Shown here: piece by piece, positions 27,194 through 36,414 of the stretch
Layout of the letters: every line of letters starts with the position of its first letter
How positions within the stretch are numbered: the stretch's first letter is position 1
Assembly: GCF_008274625.1 (NCBI RefSeq)
Contig: NZ_VTRU01000007.1
Coordinates: 1 to 64,000, forward strand
DNA: 64,000 nt
Source: Chryseobacterium panacisoli
GTDB lineage: Bacteria; Bacteroidota; Bacteroidia; Flavobacteriales; Weeksellaceae
Direction of reading: 5' to 3'
Program-made: the position numbers and the translations under genes
The notes under the pieces: generated by a model
What the model saw: the letters and a program-made list of their open reading frames with translations, nothing else
Database searches by the model: none
What the model was told of the DNA's origin: nothing

Positions 27194-28969
27194 TTATTCT
27201 TTGATACAACGAACTGAGCTTCCCTGTGCTGTTCCGGAGCTTGAAACGCCATGTTCTCCAAATTCTGAAATCTGGAAAATATCGCCTGACTGGCCAGACG
27301 CTCCACTCCCCCAATAGAAGCCACTGCTGCCTGAATAAGATGATGATATCGTTCCAAACGAAGCATCGCGTTTTCCTGCGGCAGGAAAAGCTAGTTTACT
27401 GGAAGCTGCAGCATTAATTCCACCACCTAACCCTAGAGGTTTAACTGCTGCAATATAGTTAGTTAGCTGAGCTGCTGAGGGAACTTTAAACCCTCTAGGA
27501 CATGGATTATTCGGAGTAGATCCATTCTGCCATAATGTTCCATCCGCTGTGACTCTCCAACCTCCGCCTGTTCCAATAAATCTGGAATCAGTAGGGTTAT
27601 CAGTTGCTGCTGGATTAACAATTGGATTAACAGGTGTTCCTGCATTACTTGCAGTCCAGATCATTAACTCATGTCCGTCTGGTTTTCTTCCCCATTGGAA
27701 CATTGATCCATATGCTCTAAAATCTTTAGGACCGGTTGCCTGCTGAGCAATACTGAAGTTTGAGCCGTTAGTATTGGCATAATCTGCTCCCAGATTGTTA
27801 TTTAACCATGTGTATCCATCTTCAGCCTGAACAGGAAGATAAAGGAAATTATGCGTATTATTGGATCCTCCTGCGTCAGGAATACCAAACATTTTATCAG
27901 GAATACCTGGTAGAATACGAACGTCATAGTTTTTTGAAGCTCCGGTATTATTGGACGGGAACTGGAATCTTGCCATTAACACCCCAAGATAATCATTTCC
28001 TATTCCGGCATTGATATCCAGTTTTTTAGCATTCAAAGTTCCCCCTATAGCTGTAAGCCTTGCTTTGATTGATTTAGTATTAGAATTATAAGTCTGCGCT
28101 GCCCATGAAAGTGTAAGCTGTCTGGAAATTCCATCTTCCGTAAGATTGGCAGGAACCGTTGTTGTTGAGCTCCATGCACTAAGAGAACCGGTTCCGGTAG
28201 TGGTAACAGGAATAAAGATTTCCAGCCCTGCCGTAGGAATAAAACCTTGATAATCTGCCAGCTTATCCAGAACACCATCTGCGGCTACCGGTCTGGTAGT
28301 TGTTGCAGGCCCCGTAGGCTCGGTATACGGAGCATAATCATTATCATACACTGATCCTATAAAATATATTCCTTCATTGATGGTAATTGTAGGAGGAATT
28401 ACCGGAGTTCCATTATTTACCGGAAGAGAAATTGCAGAACAGGTACTTCCATTTACAGTAATATTAAATACTGCAGGACTTGTACTAACCGGAGTTCCTA
28501 TTACATTAAACTGTAAAGTACCATTCCCCACCTGAAAATTACCGGGAACCAATGTGGCAGTCAATCCATTTGCCTGATAAACTTGCGTTGTGTAGGCACT
28601 TCCGTCACCTCCTGTATAAGGAATTGTTAACGTCCCGGAATAAGGCTGATTTTGAGTTGCGGAAGCAGGGTTAAATGCCGCAGATGAGCATAATAATGCA
28701 AAAGAAGTAGTTTCTTTCCAAAAACATTGTGACCAGGCGCCTCCCTGAAAGGCCTTTACACACTGTTCTGATACATCATAGATAAGCATTCCGTTTACCG
28801 GATTATTAATAGCCCCCGTATTGGGAACTCTGTTTAATAATAAACTCTTATTCGTAGATCCCAGTTCGAGATCTGCACTTAAATGAGGATTGGGTTGATT
28901 AATCCCAACCTGAGCAAATGAAAAAGTGGTAATGCTAAGGCAGGTAGTTAATAATAACTTTTTTTTCAT
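27194..28969 (-). CDS. Exported FISUMP-domain protein
   Basis: 591 aa, beginning with a signal peptide (MKKKLLLTTCLSITTFSFAQ). Residues about 21-85 form a block with VGINQPNP, SADLELGS, LLLNRVPNT and NPVNGMLIYD, frequent in flavobacterial surface proteins. The middle part (about 95-170) has Ig/cadherin-like wording such as GTLTIPYTGGDG and is repeated in the neighbouring paralogue. The C-terminal third (about 360-591) has GGGWRVTADGTLWQNG, CPRGFKVPS and the ending SSVRCIKE, typical of the FISUMP (Fibrobacter major paralogous) domain. Function is unknown in this family; a cell-surface role is inferred from the signal peptide. No type IX secretion C-terminal domain was recognised. Confidence 0.85.
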   Translation of the reverse strand: MKKKLLLTTCLSITTFSFAQVGINQPNPHLSADLELGSTNKSLLLNRVPNTGAINNPVNGMLIYDVSEQCVKAFQGGAWSQCFWKETTSFALLCSSAAFNPASATQNQPYSGTLTIPYTGGDGSAYTTQVYQANGLTATLVPGNFQVGNGTLQFNVIGTPVSTSPAVFNITVNGSTCSAISLPVNNGTPVIPPTITINEGIYFIGSVYDNDYAPYTEPTGPATTTRPVAADGVLDKLADYQGFIPTAGLEIFIPVTTTGTGSLSAWSSTTTVPANLTEDGISRQLTLSWAAQTYNSNTKSIKARLTAIGGTLNAKKLDINAGIGNDYLGVLMARFQFPSNNTGASKNYDVRILPGIPDKMFGIPDAGGSNNTHNFLYLPVQAEDGYTWLNNNLGADYANTNGSNFSIAQQATGPKDFRAYGSMFQWGRKPDGHELMIWTASNAGTPVNPIVNPAATDNPTDSRFIGTGGGWRVTADGTLWQNGSTPNNPCPRGFKVPSAAQLTNYIAAVKPLGLGGGINAAASSKLAFPAAGKRDASFGTISSSYSGSSGFYWGSGASGQSGDIFQISEFGEHGVSSSGTAQGSSVRCIKE

Positions 28970-29115
28970 GTTAAATTTTTGTTTGTGTTTAATAAAATCT
29001 GTCTATATAATATTCTTCGTTGAAATTGCAATAAAACGGAGAAACCCTGTATATAAGTTACTTAAGAAATATGTTGCAATAATTTGAAACTGGTCTCCAG
29101 AAAGTATCTACTATA

Positions 29116-29682
29116 TTATTTTGAAGTAACAGAGCAAGAGTTACCCGCAACAGTTACATTAAATGTAATATTGCCGGCCCTGTCCGGAATTCCTGTAATA
29201 TTGTATTGTAAACTTCCGTTTCCCATAGCAAATCTTCCAGCGGGTAAAGCAGCGCTCAGTCCATTGGCCTGAACAGATTGAGCCTCATAAGTTCCTCCGT
29301 TTCCACCTGTATAGGGAATCGTCAGCCTGCCATTAAAAGCCTGGCCGGCAATCGGACTTGGAGAAATAGTAGCTGAAGCACAAGATAAAGAAACTGGACT
29401 ATTGAGGGCTTTTTTTCCAATTAACCCTTTACCAAGGCATTTGGACCATTTGCCAGCCTGATATGCTTTTACACATTCTTCAGAAAGATCATAGATCATC
29501 ATTCCATTAACCGGGTTTGCGACAGCACTGGTGTTGGGAACTCTGTTTAAAAGTAATGTTTTGTTGTTTGATCCCAGTTCAAGATCAGCGCTGGCATAGG
29601 GATTGTCTTTTTTGATACCCACTTGCGCAAAAGAAAGCACACTGAAACCGCAGGTAACCAGCAGAAATACGTTTTTTCTCAT
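29116..29682 (-). CDS. Short exported paralogue of the neighbouring FISUMP protein
   Basis: 188 aa, signal peptide MRKNVFLLVTCGFSVLSFAQ followed by VGIKKDNP, SADLELGS, LLLNRVPNT and NPVNGMMIYD. It lines up with the first about 180 residues of the 591-aa protein 146 bp downstream, including GRLTIPYTGGNG and the closing NGSLQYNITGIPDRAG. It stops after CSVTSK, where the longer paralogue continues into its FISUMP domain. Either a stand-alone N-terminal domain protein or a truncated duplicate; the intact frame and own start favour an expressed small protein. Function unknown. Confidence 0.75.
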   Translation of the reverse strand: MRKNVFLLVTCGFSVLSFAQVGIKKDNPYASADLELGSNNKTLLLNRVPNTSAVANPVNGMMIYDLSEECVKAYQAGKWSKCLGKGLIGKKALNSPVSLSCASATISPSPIAGQAFNGRLTIPYTGGNGGTYEAQSVQANGLSAALPAGRFAMGNGSLQYNITGIPDRAGNITFNVTVAGNSCSVTSK

Positions 29683-29850
29683 TTTGTTTTTAGTGTTAAA
29701 ATAATTTTTTTTCTGCAGGTAAAGATATATGTAAATTTTGGATTCTCAAAAGAAAAATGCACAAAAAAAACAACATTAATCACCTATTGATGATTTTGTT
29801 AGGTTAAAAAAATACTGTAAATCAAGCACATATAATTATAAATTTTAACC

Positions 29851-30492
29851 TTATGAAATTTCTACATATGTAATCAAAGGTACCACATTATTTATGTTTA
29901 TGTCCTTCGAGGCGATACAACTGCAATAATTTTTATCAATAAAAATATCTTTTATAAAGAATTTTTCTCCATTGACAACGCCTTCTTTATTTGAGACTTC
30001 AAAAGAATCTAAAGGAATCATCATTCCATCACCATGCGCTTTTATAACAGCTTCTTTTGCTGTCCAATAGGTAAAAAAACTGCTGATCCTGTCTTCAGCC
30101 CCATTAATTTTTTCAAACTCTTCAGTAGTCATCTGAAATTCAAAATCAAGGTAGTTTATAGAAGTATCGAAAAACTCAACATCAATTCCCACAGGAAATT
30201 CAGCAATGACACAGGCAACCAAATCTTTGGAATGAGAAATATTAAAGTGAACAGGGTTCCCTTTTAAATAAGGTTTATTGTTGGGGCTGACCCTGATTTC
30301 TGCATCAGAAATATCATAATGGGTTCTCAAACCCTCCCGCAGCAAAATCTTCCCCAGCAAAGAAAGCTGAGCGTCCTGCCATCTTCTGTATCTCAAAATA
30401 TCTCTTTTAGTATCATCAGAAAAAACGGGCAGATAGCGGTCAAGGACGGATTTGTGCTTTTCTTCATTGATAAATGTATATAGAATAATCAT
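29851..30492 (-). CDS. Sfp-type 4'-phosphopantetheinyl transferase
   Basis: 213 aa. Transfers phosphopantetheine from CoA to the conserved Ser of carrier domains. Family motifs: KPYL 73-76, FNISHS 83-88, VGIDVE 101-106 (metal ligands D104 and E106) and WTAKEAVIKAHG 143-154 (E147, K151). Length fits the Sfp/Gsp class and not the short AcpS class. It lies 3.1 kb upstream of the NRPS start on the same strand, so it is the obvious candidate to activate the seven or more T domains, though two genes and a 393-bp gap intervene and it may also serve other pathways. Confidence 0.92.
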   Translation of the reverse strand: MIILYTFINEEKHKSVLDRYLPVFSDDTKRDILRYRRWQDAQLSLLGKILLREGLRTHYDISDAEIRVSPNNKPYLKGNPVHFNISHSKDLVACVIAEFPVGIDVEFFDTSINYLDFEFQMTTEEFEKINGAEDRISSFFTYWTAKEAVIKAHGDGMMIPLDSFEVSNKEGVVNGEKFFIKDIFIDKNYCSCIASKDININNVVPLITYVEIS

Positions 30493-30734
30493 TTTTTCTA
30501 CTTCTTCCTTACTTTTGATGTTAGATACTCATTACTTTCACCGTTAAAAATAAGCATTTTTCATCTCTTTTTAAAGCAAACAATCTTCTTACAAAGTTGC
30601 AGAATCTGAGACCGAAACATAGTGGATCTCTGCTGTACTCCACCCTATCTTTTGAAAAAAAGACTGGAATCATAAAGCGCTTTAGAAAATCTTTTATAAT
30701 TTTAGGGATAAAATCACTTTAAATCATTTAAAAA

Positions 30735-31238
30735 ATGAAAGTACAAACATTAGCATTATTGGCAGGATTTGCGTTTTTAACAGCTTCATGCGGAACAACA
30801 AAAATGTATTCTGTAAATGCCAAAAGCGGAACACAAACAGGAGGAACGGCAAAGTTTACCCAGCAGGGAAATGATGTGATCATGAAACTGAATGTAACCA
30901 ACCTTACCCCTGGAATTCATGCAGTACATATTCATGAAAAAGGAGACTGCTCTGCCGCAGACGGAACCTCTACCGGTGGTCACTGGAATCCTTCCAAAAA
31001 TGATCATGGTAAATGGGGTGCTGAACATTTCCATATGGGAGACATAGGAAACCTTGTTGCTGATGAGAGCGGAACTGCAACACTGACTTTCAAGACAGAC
31101 AAATGGTGTCTGGGCTGTACAGATGAGTCTAAAAACATCATCGGCAAAGGCCTTATTGTACATGCTGCCGCAGATGATTTCCATACTCAGCCTACCGGAA
31201 ATGCCGGAGGAAGAGTGGGATGTGTAGAAATTAAGTAA
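30735..31238 (+). CDS. sodC: Cu/Zn superoxide dismutase, lipoprotein
   Basis: 167 aa. Disproportionates superoxide outside the cytoplasm. The N terminus is a lipoprotein signal (FLTASC, C19), so it is probably anchored in an envelope membrane. Copper ligands H65, H67, H83 and H143 and zinc ligands H83, H91, H100 and D103 are present (HIHE, HWNP and HMGDIGN motifs), as are the disulfide Cys pair C72/C163 and the guiding Arg R160. An extra CLGC insertion is seen at 125-128. The gene stands alone and ends in a strong terminator facing the convergent protease gene. Confidence 0.93.
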   Translation: MKVQTLALLAGFAFLTASCGTTKMYSVNAKSGTQTGGTAKFTQQGNDVIMKLNVTNLTPGIHAVHIHEKGDCSAADGTSTGGHWNPSKNDHGKWGAEHFHMGDIGNLVADESGTATLTFKTDKWCLGCTDESKNIIGKGLIVHAAADDFHTQPTGNAGGRVGCVEIK

Positions 31239-31252
31239 TCTTTTTACTCCAT

Positions 31253-31286
31253 AAAAAAACCGCTAATTTTCATTAGCGGTTTTTTT
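31253..31286. terminator. Bidirectional intrinsic terminator between sodC and the C-terminal protease
   Basis: AAAACCGCTAAT, short loop, ATTAGCGGTTTT with A-run on the left and T-run on the right. It is placed between convergent stops at 31238 and 31291, so it can serve both genes. Confidence 0.9.
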
Positions 31287-31290
31287 ATGT

Positions 31291-33420
31291 TTAGGATTTG
31301 GCTCCCATGTCTGATACAATGTTCATTGCTTCCTGCAGGTAAAGATCTTTTTTCAGATTTTTGATCCACATTTCAGATTTCTTTTTGAAAGCTTCGTCTT
31401 TTTTCTCTCTTTCGACTTCACTTGGATACATGATAAACTGAAGTCCGTTCTCAAATTTAGTCAGAGCTTTGAACTTTTCAATCTGAGATTTTCTGTTCTT
31501 CATCAGTTCATTGAACTTAGTGATATTCAAAGTGATATTTTCTTCTTTGTCCAATTGTTCTCTCCATTGAGCTGACTCTAGTAACAACTGATAATTGCTG
31601 TTTTTAGCCATTCTGTCTGCACTTGCTTTTTCCAGCGCCTGAATGTTGAAATAGTTCAGCTTCTGGAATTTCGTAGGCGGAATTTTATCCCATGCCAATG
31701 CATAGTCATCATATCGCTCTCCTACTTCAGCATAGGTAAAGAAGTCTTTCATCTGGATATCAGAAACGATACCTTTTCTCTGCGTAGATTCTCCGGTAAT
31801 TCTGTAGAACTTCTGGATCGTCAGTTTTAAAGATCCGAAATCATCTTCTGTATTCAGGAATCTGTTCAGGTCTACAAAGGTCTGAACGGTTCCTTTTCCG
31901 AAAGACTGCGGAGAACCGATAATCATTGCTCTTCCATAATCCTGCATTACTCCAGCAAGGATCTCTGAAGCTGAAGCTGAAAGTTCGTTTTGCATAATCA
32001 CCAATGGGCCTGTCCAAATCGGAGTTTCATTTTTATTCTTAAGGGTTTGTATTTTCCCGTTTCCGTCTTTCACCTGAACGTAAGGTCCAGCTTCCATGAA
32101 AAGCCCCATAATATCTCCTACTTCAGTTAATGATCCTCCTCCATTATTTCTAAGGTCAAGAATGATTCCTTGAATATTCTGTTCTTTCAGTTTAATGATC
32201 TCATTCTTAATATCATCAGAAGCATTTCTTCCTTTAGCATTTTCAAAATCAGCATTAAAGCTTGGAAGGTTGATGAAACCGTATTTTTTACCATTTGCAG
32301 TGTTCACTACGATACTTCTTGCGAATGTATCTTCAATAGCTACTTCTTCACGGATCATTGTTACATCCTTGATGGTACCGTCTTTTTTCTGAACCGTCAG
32401 TGTTACCGGAGTTCCTTTCTCTCCTCTGATCAGCCTTACCGCTTCATCAGAAAGCATTCCTACTACATTTACAGCATCATCCTTCGGTTTAGATTTTACT
32501 TTCAGGATTTTATCACCCTCAGAAAGCTGCTTAGACTTCCATGCCGGTGCACCAATGGTAAGAGCTCCCAAGTAAAGGTTTCCTTTTTTCTCCTGGATCA
32601 ATGCTCCGATACCGATTACTTTTCCTGTAAACTGCGTATCAAAGTCTTCCTTATCTTTTGGAGAATAATAGTTGGTATGCGGGTCAAATACTTCTGTATA
32701 GGCATTCATATACACCGTAAACCAATCCATTTTTTTTCTCTTTTTGAATCGGGTAAAGGTATCTTTTACAAGATCTTTTACTTCATCAGTGGCTTTTTTG
32801 ATCTTTTCATCCTGAGTAAGAGGCTTAAACTTGATGGTATCTTTCAGCTTATACTTCTGAACAGAGTCTTTCTTTTCTTTCTGAGCTTCTTCTTTGCTGT
32901 TCATCGATTCTACTTCCTGTAGGATATTGTACTTGATGAATTTTTTCCACTCATTATACTGTTCCTGCTTGTTGGCAGGTATCTTTTTGAGTTTTGGCTC
33001 AAGAGTAAGCGTTTCATCTTCCTGAAGATTGATAGGCTTACTGAAAATATCCTGTGTTATTTTATCGATCTCATCCACTCTCTGGTATAGTCTGTCAATC
33101 GTAAGCTTGTAAAACGTAAGATCTCCCTGATTGATATAATCATCAAGCTTTGTCTCATGCTTGTTGAATTCATCCATATCAGATTGCAGGAAATATCTTT
33201 TCGCGGGATCTACCAACTCGAAATAATGCTTATAAACGTCCTTCGAATAGGCATCATTGATAGACTTGGGGCTATAATGCAGATAAGAAAGTGTGTTTTT
33301 TACGCTCACCATAATCGTCTGCATCTTTTCATCGTCATTCTTTGGCGAGTTGAAACAAAACATTAGACTGGTTAATGGAATAAGGAGTAAAAATTTATTC
33401 AGTTTGAAATTTTTCCACAT
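31291..33420 (-). CDS. prc: Carboxy-terminal processing (tail-specific) S41 protease
   Basis: 709 aa, close to the length of E. coli Prc. N-terminal signal/anchor (residues 5-22), helical N-terminal domain to about 255, PDZ domain about 262-345, S41 protease core about 360-560 and a C-terminal domain to the end. The Ser-Lys dyad is visible by alignment with Prc: S483 in SASASEI and K509 in SFGKGTVQ, with D494 in MQDYGR. A substrate-cleft block LDLRNNGGGS is at 422-430. It degrades or trims periplasmic proteins from the C terminus and may affect cell-wall hydrolase turnover, as in other bacteria. Monocistronic by spacing. Confidence 0.93.
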   Translation of the reverse strand: MWKNFKLNKFLLLIPLTSLMFCFNSPKNDDEKMQTIMVSVKNTLSYLHYSPKSINDAYSKDVYKHYFELVDPAKRYFLQSDMDEFNKHETKLDDYINQGDLTFYKLTIDRLYQRVDEIDKITQDIFSKPINLQEDETLTLEPKLKKIPANKQEQYNEWKKFIKYNILQEVESMNSKEEAQKEKKDSVQKYKLKDTIKFKPLTQDEKIKKATDEVKDLVKDTFTRFKKRKKMDWFTVYMNAYTEVFDPHTNYYSPKDKEDFDTQFTGKVIGIGALIQEKKGNLYLGALTIGAPAWKSKQLSEGDKILKVKSKPKDDAVNVVGMLSDEAVRLIRGEKGTPVTLTVQKKDGTIKDVTMIREEVAIEDTFARSIVVNTANGKKYGFINLPSFNADFENAKGRNASDDIKNEIIKLKEQNIQGIILDLRNNGGGSLTEVGDIMGLFMEAGPYVQVKDGNGKIQTLKNKNETPIWTGPLVIMQNELSASASEILAGVMQDYGRAMIIGSPQSFGKGTVQTFVDLNRFLNTEDDFGSLKLTIQKFYRITGESTQRKGIVSDIQMKDFFTYAEVGERYDDYALAWDKIPPTKFQKLNYFNIQALEKASADRMAKNSNYQLLLESAQWREQLDKEENITLNITKFNELMKNRKSQIEKFKALTKFENGLQFIMYPSEVEREKKDEAFKKKSEMWIKNLKKDLYLQEAMNIVSDMGAKS

Positions 33421-33764
33421 AAACTGTCTTTATTTATTAATTTTTTAAAAATAAGTATAATAATTAGTAGCAGTAAGTTTGGTACTGTTACAAATGATCA
33501 AATTTAATACCTTATTTGCAATTATCAGATAGTTTTGAACATTTTTATTAAATAGATCTGCAAATAATAATAACAGTGTTAGCCATTTCCTATTATCAGG
33601 CTGTTTGCTTCCAAAATGAAATATTTATCGTTTCATTTTCAGAGAATAGCCGCAACATTTATTTCTTATTGAAAACTAAAAACAGATACCACAAAAATCA
33701 GTTTTCACCCATAAAGGCATAAAATGTGCTGATATTTAATCAAATAACTTTAAAATGTAAAGTC
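33421..33764. other. Intergenic region
   Basis: AT-rich gap between the divergent protease and small membrane protein genes. No other gene is visible; it should hold both promoters, but no clean TAnnTTTG element was found. Confidence 0.5.
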
Positions 33765-33935
33765 ATGAGAAGTTTATTATGGTTAATTGCAGTTATCTGC
33801 ATCGTTGTTTGGCTTTTAGGAATATTAGGAATAGTACCGGGCATCAGCACGGGGTATTTGATTCACATTCTGCTGGTCATTGCCATTGTTGTTATTCTTT
33901 ATAACATCATTACAGGCAGAAAACCTCTTGATTAG
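33765..33935 (+). CDS. Small membrane protein of the lmo0937 family
   Basis: 56 aa: MRSLLWLIAV start, two hydrophobic segments (about 4-24 and 30-48) around a GIVPGIS turn, and a short basic tail GRKPLD. This matches the widespread lmo0937-type small membrane proteins, whose role is unknown. The start at 33765 is chosen over an upstream in-frame ATG at 33726 because the family begins with MRSLL. Confidence 0.75.
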   Translation: MRSLLWLIAVICIVVWLLGILGIVPGISTGYLIHILLVIAIVVILYNIITGRKPLD

Positions 33936-33981
33936 TTTATTATTTTGTACAACCACTTCAATGAACAACAATCAGGCTTAG

Positions 33982-34031
33982 CAGGTGCTTTTCAACGGGA
34001 CAGTATAAGATTCTGTCTCAAAAAGCACCTG
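33982..34031. repeat. 50-bp nested inverted repeat
   Basis: Outer stem CAGGTGCTTTT (33982-33992) with AAAAGCACCTG (34021-34031), 11 perfect pairs. Inner stem GGGACAG (33997-34003) with CTGTCTC (34013-34019), one G-T wobble, 9-nt loop. It may terminate the small membrane protein transcript or be a miniature repeat; no second copy was noticed in the window. Confidence 0.65.
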
Positions 34032-34252
34032 TGAAGTACTGAGGTTATTTCGTGAAACTGAAATTGATATTTTGAGAATCTGAAATTAGATCTGTGTATC
34101 AATTTTACATCATTCTTAATCTACTTTTTAAACTTTAAAATTTTCTTTTCCCTGCTCACAGCTTCATTTCATGATGAAAATCGAGCAATCTTCATTCTGA
34201 ATCCGTAACAATTAATCATAAAACAGCTGTTTTATTACGTCTTATTTTTGCC

Positions 34253-34260
34253 TACATTTG
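34253..34260 (+). promoter_or_regulatory. Candidate -7 element for surE
   Basis: TAcaTTTG fits the Bacteroidota TAnnTTTG consensus, 78 bp before the surE start. No convincing -33 TTTG is seen at the usual distance. Confidence 0.45.
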
Positions 34261-34338
34261 ATGGGTTGAAAATCTATTTGTTCAATTCTGAAATGAACAA
34301 ATTCACTCTATTTGAATAAAAAATATTAAAGATAATTT

Positions 34339-35127
34339 ATGGAAAGACCGCTTATTCTGGTTACTAATGATGATGGAATTACAGCTCCTGGTATCAGAAA
34401 TCTTATCAGTTTTATGAATGAAATCGGAGAAGTAGTTGTTGTAGCACCCAACTCTCCTCAAAGTGGAAAAGGCCACGCTATTACCATTAATTCTACGCTA
34501 AGCTACGAAGAAGTTACCCTTGAGGGGCCGCAGACTGATTTTTCGTGCAGCGGAACTCCTGTAGACTGTGTAAAAATGGCTCTTGATAAGATTCTGAAAA
34601 GAAGACCTGATATTGTAGTTTCAGGAATCAATCACGGAGCAAACTCATCTATTAACGTGATCTATTCGGGAACGATGTCAGCTGCTGTAGAAGCGGGTGT
34701 AGAAGGAATTCCTGCCATCGGATTCTCATTACTGGATTTCAGCTGGGAAGCAGATTTTACCCAGGCTAAAGAATTTATTCAGAATATTGTAAGAAGAACC
34801 TTAGAAAACCCAATGCCAAAAGGTATTGTACTGAATGTGAATATTCCCAAACTTCCGGCTGAAGAAATAAAAGGGGTAAAAGTGTGTAAACAGGCTCACG
34901 CAAAGTGGGAGGAAAGCTTTGATGAAAGAGTAAACCCACACGGTAAAAAATATTACTGGCTGACCGGTTATTTTAACAATATGGATGATTCTGAAGATGC
35001 TGATGAGACCGCTTTGGCAAACGGATATATTTCCATTGTCCCGGTAAAGTTTGACCTTACAGCCTATGAATACATGAAAACACTGGAAGAAGTGATGACT
35101 TTTGAAAATGTAAAAGAAATGAAATAA
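34339..35127 (+). CDS. surE: 5'/3'-nucleotidase SurE
   Basis: 262 aa. Metal-dependent phosphatase acting on nucleoside monophosphates. The metal ligands of the family are in place: D11 and D12 in TNDDG, S42 in QSGKG and N98 in GINHG. GTPVDC (72-77) and YSGTMSAAVEA (109-119) are also family blocks. Single gene with its own promoter-like element and a downstream terminator. Confidence 0.95.
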   Translation: MERPLILVTNDDGITAPGIRNLISFMNEIGEVVVVAPNSPQSGKGHAITINSTLSYEEVTLEGPQTDFSCSGTPVDCVKMALDKILKRRPDIVVSGINHGANSSINVIYSGTMSAAVEAGVEGIPAIGFSLLDFSWEADFTQAKEFIQNIVRRTLENPMPKGIVLNVNIPKLPAEEIKGVKVCKQAHAKWEESFDERVNPHGKKYYWLTGYFNNMDDSEDADETALANGYISIVPVKFDLTAYEYMKTLEEVMTFENVKEMK

Positions 35128-35207
35128 TCTCTTGATCATTTATTTATTGAATAACACAAGAAACTTCGCATCAACAATTATCAGAAGCTGAAGTTGTATA
35201 AATAATC

Positions 35208-35243
35208 AAAAACGGCATGGAATAATTTTTCATGCCGTTTTTT
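35208..35243 (+). terminator. Intrinsic terminator after surE
   Basis: AACGGCATG / CATGCCGTT stem with an 11-nt loop and a T-run, about 80 bp past the stop. Confidence 0.85.
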
Positions 35244-35328
35244 ATATCATCAATGGTTAAAAACTATCATTTCAAAACCCTTCCATTTCAGATTATTCAT
35301 TACCTTTATTCTGACAAATAATTACAAA

Positions 35329-36369
35329 ATGCGTATAGAATATGACATAAAACTGGGGTTCAAGGATGTAATGTTCCGCCCTAAGCGTTCTACTTTAAAA
35401 TCCAGATCTGAAGTTGACTTACAAAGAGAATTTACCTTTAAACATACAAAGAAAAAATGGACAGGTGTTCCGGTAATTGCTGCCAATATGGATACCGTAG
35501 GAACTTTTGAAATGGCTGTAGAGCTGGCAAAAGAAAAGATTATTACCGCTATTCACAAACATTACACTCCCGAGCAATGGGATCAGTTTCTGCAGAGTCA
35601 GCCGGAAAGTATTCATCAATATATTGCTTTAAGCACAGGGACAGGAAAAGCGGATGAAGAAAAAATAAGACTGATCCTCGAAAAGCACCCAAAAATTGAG
35701 TTTCTCTGCATTGATGTAGCCAATGGTTATTCTGAGCATTTCGTTGGATTTGTGAAGAAAGCAAGGGCTAATTTTCCGGATAAAATCATTATTGCAGGAA
35801 ATGTCGTTACAGGAGAAATGGTAGAAGAGCTTCTTCTTGTAGGCGCAGACATCATCAAGGTGGGTATCGGCCCCGGGTCTGTTTGTACTACCAGAGTGAA
35901 GACAGGAGTAGGCTATCCTCAGCTTTCCGCTATTATTGAATGTGCTGACGCGGCCCACGGTTTAGGCGGACATATCATTGCTGATGGCGGATGTAAAGTT
36001 CCCGGCGATGTTGCAAAGGCTTTTGGAGGCGGTGCAGATTTCGTAATGCTGGGCGGGATGTTTGCCGGTCATGATGAAAGCGGCGGAGAAATAATAGAGG
36101 AAAATGGTAAAAAATACCGCCTTTTCTATGGAATGAGTTCTAAAACAGCAATGGATAAGCATTCCGGAGGAGTGGCAGAATATCGTGCCTCTGAAGGAAA
36201 AACAGTGAAAGCAGCATATAAAGGTCCTGTAGCAGATACCGTAAAAGATATTCTTGGAGGTGTACGGTCTACCTGTACTTATGTAGGCGCTTCAAAGCTT
36301 AAAGAGCTTTCCAAGAGAACCACTTTTATCCGGGTTCAGGAACAGGAAAATCAGGTTTTTAAAGACTAA
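35329..36369 (+). CDS. guaC: GMP reductase
   Basis: 346 aa. Converts GMP to IMP with NADPH in purine salvage. TIM-barrel IMPDH/GMPR family; catalytic C186 in GPGSVCTTR sits at the same number as in E. coli GuaC. Further blocks: AANMDTVGTF (51-60), AGNVVTGEM (156-164) and GIGPG (179-183). There is no CBS-domain insertion, which separates it from IMP dehydrogenase. Stands alone. Confidence 0.95.
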   Translation: MRIEYDIKLGFKDVMFRPKRSTLKSRSEVDLQREFTFKHTKKKWTGVPVIAANMDTVGTFEMAVELAKEKIITAIHKHYTPEQWDQFLQSQPESIHQYIALSTGTGKADEEKIRLILEKHPKIEFLCIDVANGYSEHFVGFVKKARANFPDKIIIAGNVVTGEMVEELLLVGADIIKVGIGPGSVCTTRVKTGVGYPQLSAIIECADAAHGLGGHIIADGGCKVPGDVAKAFGGGADFVMLGGMFAGHDESGGEIIEENGKKYRLFYGMSSKTAMDKHSGGVAEYRASEGKTVKAAYKGPVADTVKDILGGVRSTCTYVGASKLKELSKRTTFIRVQEQENQVFKD

Positions 36370-36383
36370 AATAACAGCACAAT

Positions 36384-36412
36384 AAAGGCTTTAGAATTAT
36401 CTAAAGCCTTTA
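36384..36412. terminator. Bidirectional terminator between guaC and the membrane protein gene
   Basis: AAAGGCTTTAGA / TCTAAAGCCTTT hairpin between convergent stops at 36369 and 36415. Confidence 0.85.
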
Positions 36413-36414
36413 TA

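Larger units (their letters stand above)
33936..34338. other. Intergenic region with a two-tier hairpin and a surE promoter element
   Basis: No gene seen. Contains the inverted repeat at 33982-34031 and a TAcaTTTG element at 34253-34260. Confidence 0.6.

Noticed and set aside
27019..27204. 61-codon plus-strand frame upstream of the NRPS
   Set aside because: Low-complexity composition, crosses the hairpin at 27139-27167 and runs into the FISUMP gene; no ribosome binding site seen.
30596..30650. Possible RNA hairpin between the phosphopantetheinyl transferase and sodC
   Set aside because: GCAGA/TCTGC pairing is short and the interior does not fold convincingly by eye.
30786..31184. 132-codon minus-strand frame opposite sodC
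   Set aside because: Lies wholly within sodC, whose metal ligands and lipobox are intact.
32170..32922. 250-codon plus-strand frame antisense to the C-terminal protease
   Set aside because: Rich in Phe, Ile, Ser and Cys as expected from the complement of an AT-rich gene; the protease on the other strand is clearly real.
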